DNA from: Acidiphilium rubrum
GTDB lineage: Bacteria > Pseudomonadota > Alphaproteobacteria > Acetobacterales > Acetobacteraceae
NCBI RefSeq assembly: GCF_900156265.1
Contig: NZ_FTNE01000001.1
Coordinates: 117,248 to 181,247 of the forward strand
Length of the DNA: 64,000 nt
Direction of reading: 5' to 3'
The notes under the pieces were generated by a model that was given only the letters and a program-made list of their open reading frames with translations, was not told where the DNA came from and made no database searches. Of this stretch, positions 1-8,066 are shown piece by piece. Numbering within the stretch: the first letter of the stretch is position 1; each line of letters starts with the position of its first letter. A program made the translations under genes and the position numbers.

Positions 1-312
1 GAGCACGTAATTTTGGCCGTGGGCTTCGGGCAGGCCAGGATCGGTGCGCAGATACGCGCCATGCACGATAAATTCGGCGGCGGCGCGCGTCCCATCGGCG
101 GCGGGCATCACCACGATATCGGTCAGCCGTTCCCGATACGAAATGTTCATGTGATCGAGAAAGGCCGCGAAGGCGTCCTTGCCGATTTCGCGCTTACCTT
201 GGTTGATGTCGTGGACGACGTCCCGGCTGAGCAGATCGAGCATCGCCTGGGGCTGGCCCGCATTGAACGCAGCATAGTATGATTCGATGAGATTTTTTAC
301 GTTGGCAGGCAT
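1..312 (-). CDS. SnoaL-like/ketosteroid isomerase-related protein (partial, 3' end outside window)
   Basis: Reading the complement from the ATG at 312 gives a continuous frame to the window edge. It begins MPANVKNLIESYYAAFNAG and continues with a DLLSRDVVHDINQGKREIG stretch. This is the usual start of the small NTF2-fold proteins of the SnoaL / ketosteroid-isomerase-related group: an amphipathic helix with YYAAFNAG, then a strand carrying VVHDINQG, then an FLDHMN helix and strands with AAEFIVHGAYL. These are single-domain proteins of about 130-140 residues whose substrates are usually unknown. About 104 residues are visible. The assignment comes from the family pattern only, and no catalytic claim is made. 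The gene is divergent from the reductase at 474. Confidence 0.75.
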   Translation of the reverse strand, partial: MPANVKNLIESYYAAFNAGQPQAMLDLLSRDVVHDINQGKREIGKDAFAAFLDHMNISYRERLTDIVVMPAADGTRAAAEFIVHGAYLRTDPGLPEAHGQNYVL

Positions 313-473
313 GGTTGGGCTCCCCTGAGATCGACAGACCTTAACTCTGCGAATTCATGATTGAGTTCAAGACCCATGGTGCGGGTGCTGCAACGAAATC
401 TGATCGCCGACAGCGGCGGCTTGCTCCTTGCGGCTGCAACCCGTACCGTGTCGCTCAAACGAGGAGCAATGCC

Positions 474-1478
474 ATGAGCCAACCAGAAAACCGGCAGTTT
501 CGCCTGATCCGTCGTCCGGTCGGGCACGTCAAGCGCGAGGATTTCGAGTTCCGCACCGAGCCTGCGCGCGCACCCGAGCATGGGGAAATCATGGTCGGGG
601 TCGAATATCTGTCGCTCGACCCGGCGATGCGCGGATGGATGAACGAGGGGAAATCGTACATCGCACCCGTCAAACTTGGCGACGTGATGCGCGCCGGTGG
701 TGTTGGCACCATCATCGAGAGCAAGGCTGATGGCTTCGTGCCCGGCGATGTGGTGACCGGAGCGCTCGGGATCCAGACGGTTGCGACGCTGGCAGCCAAG
801 GACTGTATCAAGGTCGATGCCAGCCTGGCGCCCAAGCCTTTGTTCATATCCGCACTCGGTATGCCGGGCATGACGGCGTATTTTGGGTTGCTGGTGGTCG
901 GCGAGCCAAAATCCGGCGAGACGGTGGTGGTGTCCGGCGCGGCCGGCGCGGTCGGCGCGTTGGTCGGGCAGATCGCGAAAATTCAGGGTTGCCACGTGGT
1001 CGGCATCGCCGGTGGTGCGGAAAAATGCCGTTATATTGTCGATGAACTCGGGTTTGACGGCGCGATCGATTACAAATCGGACAGCGTGCCGGCCAAGCTC
1101 CGGGAACTCTGCCCCAAAGGCATCGACGTGTATTTTGATAACGTCGGTGGTCAGATTCTGGATGACTGCCTGGCGCAGATCAATCTTCGCGCGCGGATCG
1201 TGATTTGTGGTGCAATTTCGCAATATAATAATACGACACCGGTCAAGGGGCCGTCGAACTACCTGGCATTGCTGGTCAACCGGGCGCGGATGCAAGGCAT
1301 GATTGTATTTGACTACGCTGACCGCTATCCGGAAGGCGCGCGCGCGATGGCCGGCTGGATGAAGGACGGCAGGCTGAAAAGTCGCGAGGACATCGTCGAC
1401 GGGATTGAGACGTTTCCGGAAACCTTGCAGAAGCTGTTCACCGGCGAGAATTTTGGCAAGCTGATCCTCAAGGTTTGA
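474..1478 (+). CDS. NADP-dependent oxidoreductase, zinc-independent MDR family (CurA-like)
   Basis: A 334-residue medium-chain dehydrogenase/reductase without zinc ligands. The N-terminal GroES-like fold carries VEYLSLDPAMRGWM near residues 43-56, as in curcumin / 15-oxoprostaglandin / leukotriene reductases. The Rossmann glycine motif GAAGAVG lies at 155-161. The C-terminal part has YFDNVGG and IVICGAISQYN, also typical of the CurA/YncB group. Family members reduce activated double bonds with NADPH in the cytoplasm. The start at 474 is chosen because GAGGAG lies 8 bases upstream and the protein then begins at the family position; an in-frame ATG at 357 would add 39 residues of no known type. 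The natural substrate cannot be read from the sequence. Confidence 0.88.
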   Translation: MSQPENRQFRLIRRPVGHVKREDFEFRTEPARAPEHGEIMVGVEYLSLDPAMRGWMNEGKSYIAPVKLGDVMRAGGVGTIIESKADGFVPGDVVTGALGIQTVATLAAKDCIKVDASLAPKPLFISALGMPGMTAYFGLLVVGEPKSGETVVVSGAAGAVGALVGQIAKIQGCHVVGIAGGAEKCRYIVDELGFDGAIDYKSDSVPAKLRELCPKGIDVYFDNVGGQILDDCLAQINLRARIVICGAISQYNNTTPVKGPSNYLALLVNRARMQGMIVFDYADRYPEGARAMAGWMKDGRLKSREDIVDGIETFPETLQKLFTGENFGKLILKV

Positions 1479-1487
1479 CGGGGCGCA

Positions 1488-1521
1488 TCTGAGGCAGGCT
1501 TCGGCAAAGGCTTGCCTCAGA
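1488..1521 (+). terminator. Hairpin after the reductase gene
   Basis: Bases 1488-1499 and 1510-1521 pair over 12 positions (one G-T wobble) around a 10-base loop, starting 10 bases after the reductase stop. No T-run follows, so intrinsic termination is uncertain. It may be a 3'-end stabilising hairpin. Confidence 0.35.
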
Positions 1522-1732
1522 GATGAATTGTATCGTTACCGTACTTATATGAGTTTGCCGTATGCGGTCCGTCCCTGGACAGCGCAGGTGCGCCATATTC
1601 GGTCAAACTGGTATCGGATACTGGCGTGATCCTTTGAAAGGTGGGGTCCAGGGATTGCGCCATATCTCTCGGTATGTCACATTCATGAACAATAAATTAT
1701 GGCGCTGTCATGTGTTGCGCCGGATTGGGGAA

Positions 1733-2491
1733 ATGAGCGAGTACATCCTGCAGGCGCGTGGTTTATCCAAAGGTTTTCGCGGCTTCATGGCCGTCCAGGA
1801 TGTCGATCTTTCAGTTGAAAAAGACAGTATTCATGCCCTGATTGGCCCGAACGGGGCGGGCAAGACGACGTGTTTCAATCTTCTGTCGAAATTCCTGGCG
1901 CCGAGTTCCGGCAGCATCAGTTTCGAGGGTGAGGACATCACCTCGTTGTCGCCGGCGGCGGTGGCGCGGCGGGGTATGGTGCGGAGCTTTCAGATTTCCG
2001 CTGTGTTCGGTCATATGACGGCGTTGGAGAACGTTCGGATTGCTTTGGCGCGCGCACGCGGCGGCAACTTTGACTTCTGGCGCGGCGAGCGTGTGCTGAC
2101 GCAGTACAACGACCGCGCGCATGAACTTCTTTACGACGTCGGCCTTTCGGATAGTGTAGACGTTCCGGCAGCCGAGCTTTCATACGGGCGCAAGCGCGCG
2201 CTCGAAATTGCAACGACGCTGGCGTTGGACCCGCGGTTGATGCTGCTCGATGAACCAACGGCGGGCATGACCGAATCGGATGTTGCGCGCATTGTTGCGC
2301 TGATCAGGCAAATTCGCGGCGGGCGTACGATTTTGATGGTCGAGCATAATCTGTCAGTCGTGTCCGGACTGTCGGATCGAATCACGGTGCTGGCTCGTGG
2401 ACGTGTTCTGGCCGAAGGTGACTACGAAAGTGTATCCGCCAACGAGGCGGTGGTGACGGCATATCTGGGATCGGATCACGCCGATGCTTGA
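1733..2491 (+). CDS. livG: Branched-chain amino acid-type ABC transporter ATP-binding protein (LivG-like)
   Basis: A 252-residue ABC ATPase of the HAAT (hydrophobic amino acid / amide) importer class. Walker A GPNGAGKT is at about 38-45, the signature LSYGRKR at about 149-155, Walker B LMLLDE at about 169-174, and the switch histidine lies in MVEHNLSVV. The LSYG form of the signature and the DEPTAGM sequence are characteristic of LivG/UrtD. The start is set at 1733 because GGGGAA precedes that ATG and the protein then matches LivG length; a longer frame from 1562 adds 57 unconserved residues. It overlaps the next gene by 8 bases, so it is very likely translated together with its LivF partner. 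The transported substrate is discussed under the amidase. Confidence 0.92.
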   Translation: MSEYILQARGLSKGFRGFMAVQDVDLSVEKDSIHALIGPNGAGKTTCFNLLSKFLAPSSGSISFEGEDITSLSPAAVARRGMVRSFQISAVFGHMTALENVRIALARARGGNFDFWRGERVLTQYNDRAHELLYDVGLSDSVDVPAAELSYGRKRALEIATTLALDPRLMLLDEPTAGMTESDVARIVALIRQIRGGRTILMVEHNLSVVSGLSDRITVLARGRVLAEGDYESVSANEAVVTAYLGSDHADA

Positions 2492-3176
2492 GGTCAGCGG
2501 GCTGAATGCCTGGTACGATGAGAGCCACGTTCTGCATGGCATGAGTTTCGAAGTGCGGGAGGGTGAATGCGTGACCTTGCTGGGCCGTAATGGTGCCGGT
2601 AAGTCGACCACGCTCAAATCGATCATGGGCCTAATCCAGAAGCGCACCGGCAGCGTTCGGTTTCGCGGTGCCGAACTGATCGCCGCACGGCCCGATATCG
2701 TCGGTCGCGCCGGAATCGCGTTTTGCCCGGAGGATCGCGGGATTTTTGCGGGATTGAGTGTTGCCGAGAATCTAATGCTGCCGCCGGTGGTGGCGCCTGG
2801 TGGCATGAGTGTTGCCGATATTCACGTGCTGTTTCCCAATCTTGCCGAACGGGCGAAGAGTCCTGGTACCAAATTATCGGGCGGTGAGCAGCAGATGCTG
2901 GCGATTGCGCGCATTTTGCGGACCGGGGCAAAGCTGCTGCTGCTCGATGAACCGACCGAGGGTTTGGCGCCGGTGATCGTGCAACAGATTGGTCAGATGA
3001 TTATCGAGATCAAGCGGCGCGGATTTACTGTCTTGCTGGTCGAACAGAACTTCCGTTTTGCGTCCAAATTGGCGGATCGTCACTATCTGGTCGAGCACGG
3101 CCAGGTGGTCGACATGATCCCGAATCACGAACTGCCTGCTCGCGCCGAGGGGCTGCATCGCCGCCTCGGCATCTGA
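2484..3176 (+). CDS. livF: Branched-chain amino acid-type ABC transporter ATP-binding protein (LivF-like)
   Basis: A 230-residue second ATPase of the importer. It has Walker A GRNGAGKS at 34-41, the canonical signature LSGGEQQ at 131-137, Walker B LLLLDE at 151-156 and the family phrase CPEDRGIFAGLSV near 81-93. The length matches LivF (about 235). The start codon lies inside the end of livG (8-base overlap). The two ATPases would form the nucleotide-binding heterodimer that drives the LivH/LivM channel encoded downstream. Confidence 0.93.
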   Translation: MLEVSGLNAWYDESHVLHGMSFEVREGECVTLLGRNGAGKSTTLKSIMGLIQKRTGSVRFRGAELIAARPDIVGRAGIAFCPEDRGIFAGLSVAENLMLPPVVAPGGMSVADIHVLFPNLAERAKSPGTKLSGGEQQMLAIARILRTGAKLLLLDEPTEGLAPVIVQQIGQMIIEIKRRGFTVLLVEQNFRFASKLADRHYLVEHGQVVDMIPNHELPARAEGLHRRLGI

Positions 3177-3197
3177 ATATAAACCGGAGGAACTTTC

Positions 3198-4430
3198 ATG
3201 ACGATTTCCAGACGTACCCTGCTCGGCACTGCGGCTACCGGCGTTGCCGCCGCCGCTTTGCCGTTCGGCCGCGCCCGCGCTGCCAGCAAATCACTCAAGA
3301 TCGCGGTGATCAGCGATTTTTCAGGCCCTTATCGCGACATCGGCGGGCCGACCTCGGTTGCCTGCGTCCATCAGGCGCTCGCCGATTTTGGTGCCAAGGA
3401 CAAGGGCTACGATGTCACGGTGTTGCAAGGCGATCATCAGGAGAGCCCGGCGGTCGGCACTGCGCTCGCCCAACGGTTTTACGATCAGGGTGTCGATCTG
3501 GTGATCGACGTGCCGAATTCGGCAATCGGCATCGCGATCGAAGGTGTCGCGCATGACAAGAACCGCGCGTATATCAACACCAATTCCGCGTCTTCGGAAA
3601 TTACCGGCAAGTTCTGTAATGCGCAGACCGTGCACTGGACGTATGACACCTATATGCTCTCGCACTCCACGGGTGGCGCGATGGTGAAGGGTGGCGGCAA
3701 GAAGTGGTTTTTCATCACCGCGGATTACGCGTTCGGACATCTGCTGCACGATCAGACGGCGGCGGTCGTCAAGCAGATGGGCGGCCAGGAGATGGGCAAC
3801 GTCAATTTCCCGTTTCCGCAGACGACCGATTTTTCATCCTTCCTGATCCAGGCGCAATCGTCGGGCGCGGATGTGCTCGGCCTCGCCAGTGCGGGCAAGG
3901 ATACCGTCAATCTGGTGAAGCAGGCGCATCAGTTCGGCATCAACAAGACAATGAAGATTGCCGGCCTGCTGGTCTTCATCAACGACGTGCATGGCATGGG
4001 GCTCGATATCGCGCAGGGGCTGACGCTGACCGAGAGTTTCTATTGGAACATGAACGATCGTACGCGCGCGTTCATGGCGCGGGTCAAACCGCGCACGCCG
4101 AATAATTATCCTTCAATGGGACAGGCCGGTTGCTATTCCGGCGTGCTGCATTTCATGAAGGCGGTCGAGGCGATGAACAATATGGCGGATGTGAAGAACG
4201 GCGCCGCTGTGGTCGCGCAGATGAAGAAAATGCCGACGGATGACGACGCTTATGGCAAGGCCTCGATCCGTGAGGACGGCCGGTTCATGTGCAACGCGTA
4301 TCTGTTCCGGGTGAAGACGCCGGCAGAGAGCAAGGGGCCGTGGGATTACTACGATCTGCTCGCAACGACCCCGGCAGACCAGGCGTTCATGCCGATGGCG
4401 GCGGAAGGGTGCCCGTTGATCAAGACCTGA
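3198..4430 (+). CDS. ABC transporter periplasmic substrate-binding protein, LivK type, Tat-exported
   Basis: A 410-residue type I periplasmic binding protein (Peripla_BP_6). The N-terminus MTISRRTLLG carries a twin-arginine motif, followed by an Ala-rich hydrophobic stretch ending at ARA, so export in folded form through Tat is likely. The mature part begins LKIAVISDFSGPYRDIGG, the usual first strand of this family, where the FSGPY loop helps bind the ligand. GGAGGA sits 7 bases before the ATG. The gene follows livF by 21 bases and belongs to the same transport unit. Ligand identity cannot be deduced. Relatives bind branched-chain amino acids, short amides or urea, and the downstream amidase favours an amide. 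Confidence 0.9.
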   Translation: MTISRRTLLGTAATGVAAAALPFGRARAASKSLKIAVISDFSGPYRDIGGPTSVACVHQALADFGAKDKGYDVTVLQGDHQESPAVGTALAQRFYDQGVDLVIDVPNSAIGIAIEGVAHDKNRAYINTNSASSEITGKFCNAQTVHWTYDTYMLSHSTGGAMVKGGGKKWFFITADYAFGHLLHDQTAAVVKQMGGQEMGNVNFPFPQTTDFSSFLIQAQSSGADVLGLASAGKDTVNLVKQAHQFGINKTMKIAGLLVFINDVHGMGLDIAQGLTLTESFYWNMNDRTRAFMARVKPRTPNNYPSMGQAGCYSGVLHFMKAVEAMNNMADVKNGAAVVAQMKKMPTDDDAYGKASIREDGRFMCNAYLFRVKTPAESKGPWDYYDLLATTPADQAFMPMAAEGCPLIKT

Positions 4431-4466
4431 TGTGATGCCGGCGAACCGGCACCGCACCAAACGGTC

Positions 4467-4506
4467 AAAAGTTTTTTGCTTCTTTTTTTTCAAAAAAGAA
4501 GCGCTA
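4467..4506 (+). repeat. AT-rich hairpin repeat, copy A
   Basis: An AAAAGTTTTTT stretch is followed by an 11-bp perfect stem (4478-4488 with 4492-4502) around a 3-base loop, ending in GCGCT. The same arrangement recurs at 43590-43628 (opposite orientation), 43676-43714 and 46204-46246. The copy lies between the binding-protein and permease genes and could lower expression of the downstream permeases. It lacks a T-run after the stem and so is not a textbook terminator. Confidence 0.75.
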
Positions 4507-4541
4507 CCCTATACTTTCCCTGACAGGATATCGCCCGCGCC

Positions 4542-5429
4542 ATGATGATGATTCTCGGAAAACCAGCGCCGTTGTTGTTCGGGCAGTTGTTGCTGGGGAT
4601 CATCAACGGCTCGTTCTATGCGATGCTGTCACTCGGGCTTGCGATCATTTTCGGATTGTTGAACGTGATCAATTTCGCCCATGGCGCCTTGTTCATGGTC
4701 GGTGCGTTCGTCACCTGGGGGCTGCTGCATTATCTGGGGATCGGGTTCTGGCCGGCGCTGATCGTTGCACCGGTGATGGTGGGGGCGTTCGGGTTGCTGA
4801 TCGAGCGCACGCTGATCCGCTTCACCTATAAACTCGATATTCTGTATGGATTGTTGCTGACGTTCGGATTGGCGCTGGTGTTGGAGGGGATTTTCACCAA
4901 CGCCTTCGGCAGTTCGGGCGTCTCGTACGATGGGCCGAACATATTGTCGGGCACGTTGAACCTGGGGTTCATGTATCTGCCGGTGTATCGGGCGTTTGTG
5001 GTGTTCGCAGCGATCGTGATCTGTTTTGGCGTGTGGTTCACCATTGAAAAAACCTCGCTCGGGGCGCTGCTGCGTGCGGCGACAGAAAATCCGGCGCTGG
5101 TGCAGTCGTTCGGAGTCAACGTGCCGCGTTTGATTTCATTGACCTTCGCGGGCGGGGTGGCGCTGGCGGGCTTGGCGGGCGTGCTGGCGGCGCCGCTGTA
5201 TTCGGTCAATCCGGGCATGGGGACCAGCCTGATCAACACGGTGTTCGCGGTGGTGGTGATCGGCGGGATGGGGTCGATCGGCGGGGCGATCCTGACTGGG
5301 TTCGGCCTTGGCATCATTCAAGGGTTTACCGAGGTGTTTTATCCGGCGGCATCATCGGTCGTCGTTTTTGCGGTGATGGCGGTGGTGCTGCTGGCCCGGC
5401 CAGCCGGGCTGTTCGGCCGGGTGGCGTGA
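4542..5429 (+). CDS. livH: Branched-chain amino acid-type ABC transporter permease (LivH-like)
   Basis: A 295-residue, very hydrophobic inner-membrane protein with about eight membrane segments. The opening GIINGSFYAMLSLGLAIIFG and the NFAHGALFMVGAF segment are diagnostic of the LivH branch, as is the late GGMGSIGGAILTGFGLGI loop. Its partner LivM starts inside its stop codon. The pair forms the transmembrane channel for the ATPases at 1733-3176. A run of three ATG codons begins the frame and the first is taken here. The gene is separated from the binding-protein gene by 111 bases that contain hairpin repeat copy A. Confidence 0.92.
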   Translation: MMMILGKPAPLLFGQLLLGIINGSFYAMLSLGLAIIFGLLNVINFAHGALFMVGAFVTWGLLHYLGIGFWPALIVAPVMVGAFGLLIERTLIRFTYKLDILYGLLLTFGLALVLEGIFTNAFGSSGVSYDGPNILSGTLNLGFMYLPVYRAFVVFAAIVICFGVWFTIEKTSLGALLRAATENPALVQSFGVNVPRLISLTFAGGVALAGLAGVLAAPLYSVNPGMGTSLINTVFAVVVIGGMGSIGGAILTGFGLGIIQGFTEVFYPAASSVVVFAVMAVVLLARPAGLFGRVA

Positions 5430-6364
5430 TGTTCGGGTTCACGCGCGCGCAGGCGATCGGGTTCGTTGTCATGCTGGTGGTGTTGATCATCGCCCCGTTC
5501 ATTGCCTATCCGATTTTCGTGATGCAGGTGATGTGCTTTGCCTTGTTCGCGATGGGCGCTAATTTGTTGATGGGCTATACCGGGCTGCTCTCACTCGGCC
5601 AGGCCGCTTATTTCGGCATGGGCGGCTATATTGCTGGCTATAGTGTGCAGACGCTGCATTTGACGCCCGAGGTGGGAATTCTGCTCGGCGGTTTGGTGGG
5701 CGGGGCGATCGGCGTGGTGTTCGGCTGGCTGTCGATCCGCCGGCAGACGATCTATTTCGCGATGGTCACGCTCGCGCTCGCGCAGCTGGTGGAGTTTTTC
5801 GCGGTCCAGGATACGTCGTTTACCGGCGGGGAAAACGGCATTCAGAACATTCACCGCGGCCGGTTATTCGGTGCGTTGCCGCTCGGGCATGATTTGCAGA
5901 TGTACTGGCTGGTGCTGGCCGTTTTCCTGATCGGCTTCATCTTCGTGCACCGGGTGATCCATTCGCCGTTCGGTCAGGTGGTCAAGGCGATCCGCGAGAA
6001 CGAGAACCGCGCGATCTCGCTCGGCTACAAGGTCGAGCAGTATAAATGGATCATCTTCATCCTGGCCGCGGTGCTGGCCGGGGTTGCTGGCGCGATGAAG
6101 GCGCTGGTGATGGGGATTGCGACCTTGTCCGATGTCAGCAATTCGACATCCGGTATCGTGGTGCTGATGGTGCTGGTGGGCGGTATCGGCACGGTATACG
6201 GTCCCTTGATCGGGGCTGCGATCATCATCGCGATGCAATATTACCTGGCGGGTTTCAGCGATTGGGTTACCGTGATCCAAGGCGTGATCTTCATCGCCTG
6301 CGTGCTCGCGTTCCGCCGGGGGATTATCGGCGAATTGGGGGCGAAGCTCAAACTCTCGCTGTAG
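5429..6364 (+). CDS. livM: Branched-chain amino acid-type ABC transporter permease (LivM-like)
   Basis: A permease of 311 residues with about nine to ten membrane segments. It carries ALFAMGANLLMGYTGLLSLG, the standard LivM opening, and GGIGTVYGPLIGAAIII near the C-terminus. The ATG at 5429 shares its A with the TGA of livH; an in-frame GTG at 5426 is the alternative. The tight coupling indicates equal production of the two permeases. It is followed after 10 bases by the amidase gene. Confidence 0.92.
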   Translation: MFGFTRAQAIGFVVMLVVLIIAPFIAYPIFVMQVMCFALFAMGANLLMGYTGLLSLGQAAYFGMGGYIAGYSVQTLHLTPEVGILLGGLVGGAIGVVFGWLSIRRQTIYFAMVTLALAQLVEFFAVQDTSFTGGENGIQNIHRGRLFGALPLGHDLQMYWLVLAVFLIGFIFVHRVIHSPFGQVVKAIRENENRAISLGYKVEQYKWIIFILAAVLAGVAGAMKALVMGIATLSDVSNSTSGIVVLMVLVGGIGTVYGPLIGAAIIIAMQYYLAGFSDWVTVIQGVIFIACVLAFRRGIIGELGAKLKLSL

Positions 6365-6374
6365 GAGGCGCCGC

Positions 6375-7853
6375 ATGACCGTCGCGTTGCAGGATTACGA
6401 TGCCACCGGCCTTGCGGCGTTGATTGCGGATGGCAGCCTGTCAGCGGCGGAAGTGCTGGACGCGACCCTTGCGCGGATCGATGCGGCGGAGCCGCGGATC
6501 AACGCCATCGCGGTCGATCTGCGTGAGCGCGGGCGGGAACAGAGTGCCGGGCCCAACGCCGGGCCGTTCGCCGGCGTGCCGTTTCTGCTCAAGGATATTT
6601 TTCAGGAGTACGCCGGCGCGCGCATGACGATGGGGGCATTGCCCCTGAAGGATCATGTCGCCAAGACGACATCCGCTTACGTTGAGCGCTGCCGGCGCGC
6701 GGGCCTCGTGATCATCGGTGCGACCACGACGCCCGAATTGGGGCTGAAGGCCACCACCGAGACCATGCTGCACGGGGCCACGCGCAACCCTTGGAATCTC
6801 GATCACACCCCGGGCGGTTCGTCCGGCGGGGCGGCGGCGGCGGTTGCGGCCGGCTATGTGCCGATGGCCGGCGCTTCGGACGGGGGCGGGTCGATCCGGA
6901 TTCCAGCGGCCTATTGTGGGTTGTTCGGCCTCAAACCCTCGCGCGGCCGGGTTTCCGAAGGGCCGGTGCTGGGCGAGGGGTGGGAGGGGGCGGTATGTAC
7001 CCATGTTCTGACCCGGTCCGTGCGCGATTCCGCAGCGATGCTCGATGTCCTGGCCGGTGCCGAGCCGGGTGATCCGTTCGTGATCACCCAGCCGGAGCGT
7101 CCCTTTGCAGCGGAACTTGACCACGATCCCGGCCGGCTGCGGATCGGGTTTTCCGTGCGCTCGCCGGTCGGTGGCCGCGTTGATCCGGAAATGATCGAAG
7201 CGGTTCACAAGACCGCCGTTCTGCTGGAATCGCTCGGCCATCACGTCGAGGAGGCGGAGCCGTCGATCGATGGTGGGTTGCTCGCGCGCTGTTACATGGG
7301 GCTGTATTTCGGCCTTGTTGCTGCCATGACCGCGCGGATCCGCCGCGAAACCTTGTGTGCGGCATCGTCGTTCCACCCCGATACCAGGGCGCTGGCTTTG
7401 CTCGGCCGGGCGATGTCGGCCGGTGCTTTCGTCGAACTGCGGGCGCATTGGAACGGTTTTGCCCGCGCTCTGGGTGAGTTCCACGCGCACTACGATCTGT
7501 TCCTGACCCCGACAACGGCGCTCGGCCCCGCTCGCATCGGCGCGCTCGACACGCCGCGCCCGGTACAGCTGTTGTCTACGGTGATCGATCGGCTGGGTGC
7601 GGGCCGCGCGCTGCTGAAATCCGGTATTGTCGATGAGCTTTCGTTCAAGAATCTCGAACGCACGCCGTTCACCCAGCTGGCCAACCTGACTTTCGTGCCC
7701 GCCATGTCGGTGCCCCTGCACCAGGGGCCGGATGGCCTGCCGGTTGGAGTGCAGTTCGTTGCGCGCTTCGGCGCCGAAGCGACCTTGTTGCGCCTGGCGG
7801 CCCAATTGGAACGAGCGGCCCCTTGGTCGACGCGCCGGGCTTTTCGTATCTGA
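6375..7853 (+). CDS. Amidase (amidase signature family)
   Basis: A 492-residue hydrolase of the amidase-signature family (GatA/FAAH/AtzF-like). The Ser-cisSer-Lys triad can be placed: Lys73 in FLLKDIF, the cis serine in GGSSGG at 147-152, and nucleophile Ser173 in SDGGGSIRIP. Length and the IKPSRGRV-like follow-on (LKPSRGRVS) fit a free-standing amidase. It is not GatA-like in context because no gatB or gatC is present. GGAGG precedes the ATG at close range, and the gene follows livM by 10 bases, so it is the last gene of the ABC importer unit. By guilt by association the transporter probably brings in an amide, or a compound whose C-N bond this enzyme cleaves. The exact substrate is unknown. 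Confidence 0.88.
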   Translation: MTVALQDYDATGLAALIADGSLSAAEVLDATLARIDAAEPRINAIAVDLRERGREQSAGPNAGPFAGVPFLLKDIFQEYAGARMTMGALPLKDHVAKTTSAYVERCRRAGLVIIGATTTPELGLKATTETMLHGATRNPWNLDHTPGGSSGGAAAAVAAGYVPMAGASDGGGSIRIPAAYCGLFGLKPSRGRVSEGPVLGEGWEGAVCTHVLTRSVRDSAAMLDVLAGAEPGDPFVITQPERPFAAELDHDPGRLRIGFSVRSPVGGRVDPEMIEAVHKTAVLLESLGHHVEEAEPSIDGGLLARCYMGLYFGLVAAMTARIRRETLCAASSFHPDTRALALLGRAMSAGAFVELRAHWNGFARALGEFHAHYDLFLTPTTALGPARIGALDTPRPVQLLSTVIDRLGAGRALLKSGIVDELSFKNLERTPFTQLANLTFVPAMSVPLHQGPDGLPVGVQFVARFGAEATLLRLAAQLERAAPWSTRRAFRI

Positions 7854-7915
7854 TCCGCAATGTGCGGGTGCGCGTGAGTGCGGCTCGTCAATCCTGACTT
7901 GAACATCCCGGCGAA

Positions 7916-7938
7916 CCTGCCCACATCGGCTGGGCAGG
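7916..7938. other. Hairpin in the leader upstream of glgE
   Basis: CCTGCCCA at 7916-7923 pairs perfectly with TGGGCAGG at 7931-7938 around a 7-base loop, 62 bases after the amidase stop and 128 bases before glgE. No T-run follows. It could end the transport operon or lie in the glgE leader. No convincing -35/-10 pair was seen here. Confidence 0.4.
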
Positions 7939-8066
7939 TCGGGAAGGGTGTTATGTGCGGTGTCGATGCACCGGGTCTCGGCCCTTGGCGGCCTGTATCA
8001 TCGTCGTGAACGGCGCTGAAATTGAATGAAATCCGACCGGAACCGGTTGCACGGAGACTGTCCAGC

